Shown here: positions 47,901-59,900 of the stretch, piece by piece | How the letters are laid out: each line of letters opens with the position of its first letter | Position numbering within the stretch: the stretch's first letter is position 1 | Source of the DNA: Sphaerolaimus hirsutus | Lineage: Eukaryota > Nematoda > Chromadorea > Monhysterida > Sphaerolaimidae | Reading direction: 5' to 3' | Assembly (NCBI GenBank): GCA_964036195.1 | Contig: OZ038454.1 | Span: 10,250,762-10,314,761 of the forward strand | DNA: 64,000 nucleotides | Translations under genes and position numbers: made by a program | Notes under the pieces: generated by a model | Told to the model about the DNA's origin: nothing | The model's input: the letters and a program-made list of their open reading frames with translations, nothing else | Databases searched by the model: none

Positions 47901-50900
47901 GCAGTCGCTCCGCCGGGTGCACCGCGCACGCTTTGATGAAATTCGCTTGACCGTCCTTTCCCATCTGTTTATTGTTGAGTCGCTGATCCGGCATGATGCT
48001 GCAAATGGGGGGGGGGGGGTAATGCGAGTGAAACTGAAGTCATACACTTTGCAGAGATAGTTTCGCCAAAAATATCCGTGTATACTCGGCGGACCGCAAA
48101 GTATTTGCAGAATCCTACCATAATTTATGAATAAAAGCTTGGGATACATTTTGTGATTGATAATCCCATAGAAAAAAAAACCAAAAATGTGATGTCCGCC
48201 GAGTATACGCACAACCACGCGAGCACGCACAAACACGCAGAAAATCACATACAGTATTACCTCAAATTAACTCCCACCCTCAAAATGAGCTGGGGAAATA
48301 AAAAAACCCCCCTCCGGAATGATGTAAATATATCATGTATGCAAGCAATGTACATTATGTATTTATTACTGCTAATTTGCATTGCAGCTACACAGACTAG
48401 TTTGTGAAATACACAGAAAATACGTTTTTATGTCCAAATATATCCTGTTTGCAGGGGTCTCGAATGGGGGGGGGTTGGGGGGGTTACCCAAATCGCTCAG
48501 CTATCTATCTATCTGGAGCGATTTCTGATAAACTATACCCCAATTTTCACTCAAAATCGCTACTTTTCATACCATTTTATAGGTTTTCACCTCCAAAATA
48601 CTAGTTTTCGTTCCTATTTACCTATTTTCAGTACTATATGCTCTTGTATACCCATTTTGAGCTATTTTACACCTACTTATAGCGATTTTTCTTTTTTCTT
48701 CCTTCTACACCCTGAAATAGCCTATATATCGAACCACCACAACCCCCCCCCAAAATTTTTTTCCAGCTGTCTATAGGGTTCGAACGACTTTTCGATATCG
48801 ATATCCGATATTTTTTTCTGAAACTCGATATTCGATATCGATACGATATGGAACCTCGATATCGATATTCGATATGAAAAATGGTCGATATTCGATATTT
48901 TCGATATTGCAATTTGCTTTTGGTATAGAAAGGCAAATTTCAAGTGGCATATTGTATTGGTCATGAACATTTGACTATAAGCCGATATACGAACATGTCG
49001 ACAAAAAATGGATATTTTTTACACAAATCACCACTTATAATGCTATCCCATGGCTCCACAGCCATTATATGGTCATATTTAACATCACAGAGTATTGTCA
49101 GTGTCTGATACACCTATATATGTTGACACTAGGTCATATCTAGGAGCTTTTAAAAAAACGTTTTTTATTTTTAAAAAACGTTGTTTTTTAAAAAAAAACA
49201 TCCAGTTAAAAAAAACGTTTTTTTTCAACCCTAGACACAATACAGGTTCGATATATCAAAAAAATGGCCGATATTCGTTATCAATATTTTTTCAAAATTT
49301 TCGATATCGATACTCGATATTTTTTCAAAATTTTCGATATCGATATTCGATATTAAAAAATAATTGATATCCGATATTCGATACGATATATCGTTTGAAC
49401 CCTAGCTATCTACCGTATTTCCTCGAAATACCCCCCCCCCCCCTCAAAATGGGCACAATGAATTTGTGGTCCGGGAAATGCATAACAGACATTCAAAACA
49501 CTTACTGTGATACGTTAGAACATCGTTTATACCATCTACATCCTTATATAAGGCTGAAAAAACTTATAAATGGTGGTTATTGTTGCATTTTTCACGTTTT
49601 TCTCTCAAAATTTTCACTCTGAAAAAATAAACCCCCGGGGGGTAATTTGAGGAAATACGGTATCTATCCCGAAGGCCGCTCAGCTATCTATCCAACCACT
49701 CGGAGGGTCAAAATTCAAGATACCCGCTCGTTTGGACACATTAATTACCTGTTTTGAGTATGCAAATGCCTACTTTTTACTACGATCCTTAGAAAAATTT
49801 CTAACGAAAAAATACACCCGCCCCACTCGAATTAACCCCCCTCAAATTTTGCTGGCAAAAAATAAACCTCATGGGGGTATTTCGAGGTAATACAGTATCT
49901 AGATAATCTAATCAATCCCGCCCACCCACCGAAGCAACTCCATGGGATAAAAGTCCTTGCGATTGCCAACAGCCCTCAGCACCAGGGGCATGTTCGGATA
50001 CCGGAGCTGTATCCCCAATCCGGACTTGAAATAGTCGGCGACTGTGATGTCGACGGATGCCTCGGGGGTGCCCTTTTTGAAGGTCTGTGTCCTGGCGTTT
50101 TTATCCACCACTGCGGTGACTTTGAATTCGATGTCTCGCTCTTTTCGGTGGGTGGTTCTTACGAAAAGACCTGCGCGAGGGTTTGTGTAAGAGCACAAAT
50201 ATTTTTTATGTAGATAAAATTGCAAAAATTGCTAAAAAGCTATTTGAATTGGACCTTCAAAATCGGGTTCGCGGGGTTTTCAATATAAATATAGGCTTTT
50301 TCAAAGTGTGAAGGAGGAAAAATAGCTGAAAATAAGGAACACACTGTGTTTCCTCGAAATACCCCCTTGAAGTACCCCCCTCGAAATGCCTCCCATCTGG
50401 AATAAGGTAAATACATCATGTATGTAATCAACCTTAATTGATGTCAATTTGCACAGCAGTACAGACAGACTAGTATGTCTACGTCGATATGTCTTAATAT
50501 ATCGTCTTGGTCACGTTTATTATCAATTTTGTGTATGTAAAACGCCACTCTTTACTACAATCCTTACTGACAATTTCTGACGAAATAATAAAACCCCATC
50601 GAATAAGCCCCCCTCAAAATTCCTACTCCCTGAGGGTATTCAGAGGGTTTACGGTAGCTTAAAATAGGTGCGCAAGGTAGGGATAGCTGGGTTTTTGTCA
50701 ATGGTTTAAAAAAACTGTTTTTATTTAAAAAAAACGCACCCATCGAAACAGTCTTTAAACGTCTCTGTTGCAACTAGGGTTGGCCGATGTTTTTTTAAAG
50801 GTTTTTTTTTAAACATGACGTCCGAAACATGACGTTTTTTAAATATCGGCCGAAATTTTTACTAAGCACTAGGTATTTTGCAAAATTTTTGCGCGCAAGC

Positions 50901-53900
50901 GTGCAATTTAACACACAAATTGACATTGGTGGTTCTGTTCATTGGTTTTGTGGCATTTTAAGTATCAAAGCATCCATTTCTATGTGCTACCATGGGTTAA
51001 TAAGCCGTCATATGTGGCTGTAGTATATTATATTGAGGTAATGTACTCCCATGTCCCTCCACAGTGTGTAACTTCACTCCCAAAGTAACAACCGCCTTTT
51101 ATAGCCTTGTTTCATCACTATTCCGTGCCAAACTTCACCTAAAGTCACGTTCGTCTATACGAATGTTCGACTATAAGGCGATATACGAATAAGTCGACGA
51201 AAAATGGATATTTTTGACACAAATCACCACTTATAATGCTATCCCATTGCTAGGGTTCAAACGGGATTGACTTTTCGGGATCGGGATTGGTTTTTTGAGA
51301 TTTCGGGATCGGGATTGGCCGGGATTGGGGTCACGGGATCGGGATCGGGATTGGGGTCTTGGGATAGAGATTTTGGCCGATGTTTTGGCATCCACAGTTG
51401 TTCATAAAGATCTAAAAACACTGTTGGATGCCAGAAACGTGGCATAAAATGAACGCTGGGGGTTTGCGTTCACATTTTTGCATGCAAAAACGTCGTTTTT
51501 TCACTTTTGATAATTTCCAGTAATTTTTCCGGGATCGGGATCCCGGACTTTGGAGTCCCGGACTGCTAAATCCCGGAATTTCACGGGATCCGGGATCGGG
51601 ATCCCGTTTGAACCCTACCCATTGCTTCAGAGGGATTATATGGTCATATATAACATTACAGAGTATTGCCACTGTCTGATATACCTATATATGATGACAC
51701 TAGGTCATATCTGGGAGCTAACATGGAGTTAAAAAAACGTTTTTTTCCAACCCTAGTTGCAACCAACCAATTAGTGACTGAACAAACCTTTGAGGCTATC
51801 TTCCACTTTCTTCATACTGCTCCTGTCGAAGCGGCCATCTTGCCCCCAACGCCCAATGTCGAATCTGTCGCCCAATATCTGCTGCACGTAGTCGACCACG
51901 CACATGTCTTTGGCTATGACAGCCCGCTTCACTGAAAATGGATAGGATTCAATACTAAATACATAAGCACATACTAAATACCAGGGGTAGGAAAGGGGGA
52001 GGGTTACCCCCCCCCCACCAAACCGCCCAGCTATCTATCTATCCCGTAGGCCGCTCAGCTATCTATCTATCCCGGAGGCAAAACTTTGGGCTACTATCCC
52101 AACCCCCCCCCCCAAATCGGCCAGCTATCTACTTATTTATCTCTGTCTCGGCCAGCTTATCTATCTCTGGAGTGATTTTTGAGAAATACAACCCAAATTT
52201 TCGCTCAAAATCGCTATTTTTCATACCTTTTTATAGATTTTCACCACCAAAATATCTAGTGCATGCGTCTAACTGCCTATTTTCAGCGTTTTTTGGTAGA
52301 ATGTGTGGTTATATACCCATTTCCCCCGGGGGGTCGAAATCTAGAAGACACCTGCTAAATACATAAGCACAATACAAAATCATCATATTCGCCAAGGACG
52401 TATCCAGGGGGCGACACCCCCCCCCCCTTCCCGGGCCAGACAAAAAAATATGCCAGAAATGGCACTTATGTAGAGAGATTTTGTTAGTAGTTCGGAAAAA
52501 AATTATTGCGCGAGCGCGCATTTCGGCGCCTACAGTATGGCCCCCCACACGCTAGTTGACATCGACACCAAATGTCAACTGGTTCCATTCCCAATTCAAA
52601 GGTTGCATTTGAACGTCATTCTTCCACTCGTCAGCAAGCTTAGAATCGGGAACGGAACTAGTTGACATTTGGTGTCGATGTCAACTAGCGTGTGTGGGTC
52701 CTTTATTTCATTGATACCTATAGTTTAGGACAAAAACGCACCCCAAATCTGTCCCCGGCGCTGTATATGTATGAAAATACATGTACAGCAGTATTTGACG
52801 CCACTGCCAACGCCAATGGTGCCATGGCGGGGCGCCTACGAATGGCGCTGGCGCCAAGGCGCCTGAACTTTACCACAGGGGTCAAATTTTAGGGAGGGGG
52901 CGCCGCCCCCCGTTCGCCGGGCTCCGTATACAATCCGCCCTAGGGTTGGAAATATCGTGTTTTTTAACTCGATGTTTTTTTAATAAAAACATTGTTTTTT
53001 AAAAGCTCCCAGATATGACCTTGTGTCAACATATATAGGTATATCAGACAGTGGCAATACTCTGTGATGTTATATATGACTATATAATGGCTGTTGAGCC
53101 ATGGGATAGCATTATAAGTGGTGATTTGTGTCAAAAATATCCATTTTTTGTCTATACGTTTGTATATCGCCGTATAGTCGAATGTTTGTGACTTCAGGTA
53201 AAGTTTGGCACAGAATAGTGATGAAACAAAGTTATAAAAGGAGGTTGTTACTTTGGGAGTGAAGTTACACACTGTGGAGGTACATGGAAGCACATTACCT
53301 CAATACACTGACATATGACGGCTTATCAACCCATGGTAGCATATATAAATGGATACTTTGATACTAAAAATGCCACAAAACCAATGAAAACAACCACCAA
53401 TGTCAATTTGTGTGTGAAATTGCGAGCTTGCGCACAAAAATTTTGCAAAATACCTAGTGCTTAGTACTAAAAATTTCGGTCAATGTTTTTTTTAAAAACA
53501 TTTCGGATGTCATGTTAAAAAAACGTTTAAAAAAACATCGACCAACCCTAATCCGCCCCACTCAAAAATCCTGGCTCCCTGATATTCGCTACATGGTTTC
53601 TGTAAAGTTATTTAATAGTGCGGGGGGGCACGATGAACACCTGGCAAAAATGATCACCGGGCATTGCCACGATGAGCACCGGGTAAAAATGAGCACCGGG
53701 CAGACATTAGTACAGGTGCGCCTAGTGTTGGCCGATGTTTTTTTAAACATTTCATTTTTTTAAATGTTGTTTTTTTAAACACAAGGTCTGAAACGTTTTT
53801 TTAAACATCGGCCAAAAATTTTAGTACTAAGCACTAGGTATTTTGCAAATTTTTTGCATGTAATATTAGTATTGACATTGGTGGTTATTTTCATTGGTTT

Positions 53901-56900
53901 TGTGGCATTTTTAGTATCAAAGTATCCATTTCTATGTGCTACCATGGGTAAATAAGCTGTCATATGTTGCTGTAGTAAATAATATTCGGTAATGTGCTTT
54001 CATGTACCTCCAGTGTGTAACATCACTCCCAAAGTAACAACCTCCTTTTATAACCTTGTTTGATCACTATTCCATGCGAAACTTCACTTGAAGTCACAAA
54101 CATTTGACTATAAAATGATATACGAACATGTGACAAAAAATTGACATTTTTGACACAAATCACCACTTATAATGCTATCCCATGGCTCCACAGCCATTAT
54201 ATGGTCATATATAACATCACAGAGTATTGCCACTGTCTGATATACCTATATATGTTGACACAAGGTCATGTCTGGGAGCTTTAAAAAAACACCGAGTTAA
54301 AAAAACCCTACCCAGGGTTTTTTCCAACCCTACCCAGGGCCATATCTGGGAGCTTTAAAAAAAACGTTTTTTTAAACGTTTAAAATAGAAAAACGTTTTT
54401 TTAAATCAAAAACATGGCGTTAAAAATACGTTTTTTTTCCAACCCTAGGTACACCCTCGATTTTTCGCCCTTTTCTTCCTACTACCTATATGTCGAACTC
54501 CCGCGAACCCCACGCCCCAGAAAAGTTTTCAGCTATCTATCCCTCCGGAGGAGCGATTTGCTATCTACCCCTGGAGGGTCGAAATCTAGAATACCCGTGG
54601 ATCGGTACCCAGTATTACAGCTTCCGTATTGTCCCCACACACTAGTTGACATCAACACCAAATGTCAACTGGTTCCGATCCTAATTCCAAGCTTGCATTT
54701 AGGGTTGGCAAGCGATTTTTTTTTTTTTTAATCGCAGCACCCGTACCGATTTAAAAAAAAAAATCGCTGGCAAAAAATTTTGGTAGTCAAGCACTGGGTA
54801 AAATGCAAAAATTTTGCGCGCAAGCGCGCACTTTCATGCAAACAATCCATCAGTTTCTTTTTTCATGCCTTTTACAACCAATTTGGGGGTGTAGTACCCA
54901 TTTAGGTGTGCTTTTAAGCATGTAAGGTAGGTTTGAATCATTTTAGGAAGTATTCATAGTTATGTTTTTTTGTGTTGTCACATCATACATTTATGCAAAT
55001 GCATCCATGTTCATTTCCAATATCATTTATTTTTTGTTCTGAGCAAGAACATGCTATTTCTGCAAACAAAATTGCAAATGGTCGATGAAATGTGATTCAT
55101 GTCACAAATATTCAATTTAATTACTTTTAAACTTAAAAATAACTGACTTTCAAGCTTTTCCGAAGCTCTACAGTACTTATATTAGCACAGAAAGCATAAG
55201 TGTGCATTCCCTACCATTTTATATGGCTTTTATTACCCCCAGAGGCGATTTTAGGCAGAAATAGGGCTAATTTTGACCCCAGCGATTTTTATTTAAAAAA
55301 ATCGATTTTTTTTTAAAAAATCGGGGTCGTTAAAAAAATCGATTTTTTTCCAACCCTACTTGCATTAGAACATCGTTCGTTGGTTCGTCAGCAAGCTTTC
55401 AATTGGGATCTGAACCAGTTGACAGGAAACTATGAATGGCGCCAGCGCGCGCCATGGCGCCAGTCCATCACTGTGTAGGGAAAATTTTTGGGGGGACTGA
55501 GCCCCCCACCTCGTACAAAAAAAACTGGATACGTCCCTGCTCCTGAGGGAAAGCTAGCAAAAAAATTCTTTTGGGGGGTGGGGTATTTCGCGGTGTTTAT
55601 TTATGCTTTTCCAAGGTGTAGCGGGATAAAATGGATATAAATCACAAACGCGAAAATGGGCAAAAAGGAAGGAAAATCAGCAACTGGAACATTTTGAGCA
55701 ACAATTGTGGTAAAATTTCTCAAACATCGATCCTGGTAGATTGGGGGGTTCAGGGGACAGTAGCCAAAAATGCCTCTGGACAGATAGAACACTGAGCGTC
55801 CTCCGGGATAGATAACTAGTGTTTCGGGAGATTTCACCCCCCTCCAACTAGACCCCGGGGTACAAAAAAAAATGGCACCTAGCCCACTTACTATCAACAG
55901 CCATTGCCAACATGGGCCTTGTCATACGGGGATTTTTTCGGTTCTCCACCACTTTGGTCGCCCTGCCCACGCCGGTAATAATAAAGCGGCACCTATCCGC
56001 CCTGTCGCGGCCCAGCATCAGCGCACCCTCGGAACGGGGTTGGCCGCATTCGCGCGAAAGGCGCTTCATTTGTTCGGCGTTGAAAAAGCTCGTGCCGTAT
56101 CGCACGTCGCTGCAAGTGGCGGTATAAACGTTAGCGCAGTGCGTCATAAGTTTTCCAAATTAAATGAATAACAAACAATCAAACACTCACCCAGCCCCAG
56201 CCTCCTTCATTAGCTTTTGGCTAATGATGTCCACAAATTGTGGGACACTCCTGTCGCGCTGTTTCAAATCCGTCACCAGCGACGGGTCGTCGCCCATGTA
56301 ATAGTCCTTCAAGTCGAAACTGGACTGGCCCATGTCCTTGGAGCTGACCTCCACTGTGTATCGGGCGTCGCCAAATTCGGAACCGGGGCTGACATTTTCC
56401 AGTTTGACTGGAGTCTGAAGGTTGAAATATATATATATATATTTGTGAAATTATCATCGAGTATTCTGTAGATTATAGTTAATACAAAAAAGTCTAAATA
56501 AACTTTCTCTAGGGCAAGTGGATTGGCGGAAGTTAAGCAATGTTTTTGTCCTACGTTTTAAAAACACGCATAAAATTTTCGCTTTTTACCTGTCGCATGT
56601 AGCGTTGGAAAACAATCAATTTTTTTTAACGCCTTGATTTTAAAAAAATCATATTTTTTTAAAGTTGATTTTTAAAATCAGATTATTCAAATCAGATAAA
56701 TTATTCAAAATGTGAGTATATAGCCAAAATATGTGTATGTTGAGTGTCAGACAACGTATTATGTCTATCGTGGTTGTTTTTTTCAAACGTTTTTTATTAA
56801 AAAGACGCAAGCGCTGAAACCGTTTTCTTTTTAACAAAAACGCCAACCAAAATTGTCCGTACTAAGCACGTGGAGTTTTGCAATTGTTTTGGGCGCAAGC

Positions 56901-59900
56901 GCGCAAATTCACATACATCTTACCATTCCTGGTGGTTTTCATTACTTATGAGGCATTTTTAGGGTCAACGTTTCCATTTGTTCATGCTATTGTGTCATTA
57001 ATGTATTAGCCTTCTATTGTAACCTAATTTAAACATGATTCCATGCTCGACTTCACTTAAAGTCATGCATAGGGTTGGTCGATGTTTTTTAAACAACGGT
57101 TTTTTAAACACGATGTCCGAAAGGTTTTTTTAAACATTGGCTGAAATTTTTAGTACTAAGCATAGTTTTTTATTTTTTTAAAACGTTTTTACTTAAAAAA
57201 AACGTTGTTGTTTTTTTAAAACACGATGTCAAAACCTTTTTTAAACATCGGCCGAAATTTTTATTACTAAGCACTAGGTATTTTGCAAAATTTTTGCGCG
57301 CAAGCACGCAATTGACATTGGTTTTGTAGCATTTTAAGTATCAAAGCATCCATTTCTATGTGCTACCATGGGTTAATAAGCCGTCATATGTTGCTGTAGT
57401 ATATAATATTCAGGTAATGTGCTTTCATGTACCTCCATAGTGTAACCTCACTCCGAAAGTAACAACCTTCCTTTATAACCTTGTATGATCACTTTTCCGT
57501 GCCAAACTTTCCAAATCGGCAAGCTATCTATCCCAGAGGCCGCTCAGCTATCTATCTATCCCGACGCAAAATTTCTGCTACAACCCCCAAAGACCCCCCC
57601 CCCCCAAATCGATCAGCTCTCTTATCTGGAGTGGTTTTTGAGACATTTTGCCCCAATTTTTGTTCAAAATAACTATTTTTAATAGTTTTTCAATCGTGCT
57701 TTCCGGCCATATGCATGGTTATATACCTATTTTGAGCCATTTTAAGCCTAATTTGGCTACTTTTAACAGATTATTAACGATTTTTCCTCTTTCTGCCTTC
57801 TTAACCTTGCATAAGCCTATATTATGTAGCCCCCGCCAGGCTCCCCAAGAAAAATTTTCAGCTATCTATACTCCGGAGGAGCGATTTGCCATCTATCCAG
57901 CCCCCACAAGGGCCAAAATCTTGGAGACCCCTGCACAAGACCATATCTGGGAGCTGAAAAAAAACATTTTTTTAACCATGGAGTTGTAAAAAACGTTTTT
58001 TTCCAACCCTAACTAAGCACTAGGTATTTTGCAAAAGCACGCAATTTCACACACAAATTGACATTGGTGGTTGTTTTCATTGGTTTTGTGGCATTTTTAG
58101 TATCAAAGCATCCATTTCTACCATGGGTTAATAAGCCGTCATATGTTGCTGTAGTATATAATATTCAGGTAATGTGCTTCCATGTACCTCCACTTTATAA
58201 CATCACTCCCAAAGTAATAACCTCCTTTTATAACCTTCTTTGATCACTATTACGTGCCAAACTTCACTTGAAGTCACAAACATTTGACTATAAGGCGATA
58301 TATGAACAGTCAACAAAAAATGGACATTTTTGACACAAATCACCACTTATAGTGCTATCCCATGGCTCCACAGCCATTATATGGTCATACAAAATATTAC
58401 AGGGTAATTCCACTTGTCTGATATACCTATATATTTTGACACAATGCCATATCTGGGAGCTTTGAAAAAAACGTTGTTTTTAATTAAAAAAACATGGCAT
58501 CTAAAAAACGTTTATGCATTTATGCGGTTTTGAAATCGAAATACCTGTTGTGAGTAGGGTTGGGAAAAAAACGTGGTTTTTTTAAACTTGATGGGGTTTT
58601 TTACAAACATTTTAACGTTTTAACGTTTTTTTAAAGGCTCCCATATATGACCTGGTGTCAACAAATATAGGTATATAAGACAGCGGCAATACTCTGTGAT
58701 GTCATATATGACCATATAATGGCTGTGGAGCCATGGGATAGCATTATAAGTGGAGATTTGTGTCAAAAATATCTATTTTTTGTCGACATGTTTGTATATC
58801 GCCTTATAGTCGAATGTTCGTGACTTCAGGTGAAGTTTGGCACGGAATAGTGATCAAACAAGGTTATCAAATGAGGTTGTTACTTTGGGAGTGAAGTTAC
58901 ACACTGTGGAGGTACATCGGAAGCATATTACCTCCATATTTTTTACTACAGCAACATATGACGGCTTATTAACCCATGGTAGCACATAGAAATAGATACT
59001 TTGATACTAAAAATGCCACAAAACGAATGAAAACAACCACCAATGTCAATTTGTGTGTGAAATTGCGCGCTTGCGCGCAAAAATTTTGCAAAATACCCAG
59101 TGCTTAGTACTAAAAATTTTGGTTGATGGTTTAAAAAAAAACATTTCGGACATCATGTTGTTTTTTTAAACGTTGTTTTTTAATTAAAAAAAACGTTGTT
59201 TTCTTTTAAAACGTTTTTAAAAAAACATCGGCCAACCCTAGTTGCATTGGCCAACCCTAGTTGAGAAGCAAAAATGCACGCTTGCGCGCAAAATTTTTGC
59301 AATCTGCAAATCACTTTAACAAAACTACAATTCCTGGCATATCTCATGCCCGGCCCGGGAACGGGGGGGGGCGGCCGCCCCTTGCGTACGTCCTTGGTGA
59401 CACATCACTGTCAATGAATTAGCTCACTCTTGCAACCTTATTTGAGCACTATTTCATGCTGAACTTCACTTGAAGCTATGAATGTTTGACAAAAGGCAAT
59501 ACACATAATTGACATAAAAATGGATATTTAAGAAATAATTCACTGCTTATAATACTAGGGTTGGAAAAAAACGTTTTTTTTAACTCGATGTTTTTAAAAA
59601 AAAAAAAACGTTTTTTTAAATAAAAAAAACGTTTTTTTTTAAAAGCTCCCAGATATGACCTAGTGTCAACATATATAGGTATATCAGACACTGGCAATAC
59701 TCTGTGATGTTTAATATGACCATATAATGGCTGTGGAGCCATGGGATAGCATTATAAGTGGTGATTTGTGTCAAAAATATCCATTTTTTGTCGACATATC
59801 GTTCGTATATCGCCTTATAGTCGAATGTTCGTGACTTCAGGTAAAGTTTGGCACGGAATGGTGATCAAACAAGGTTATAAAAGGAGGTTGTTACTTTGGG

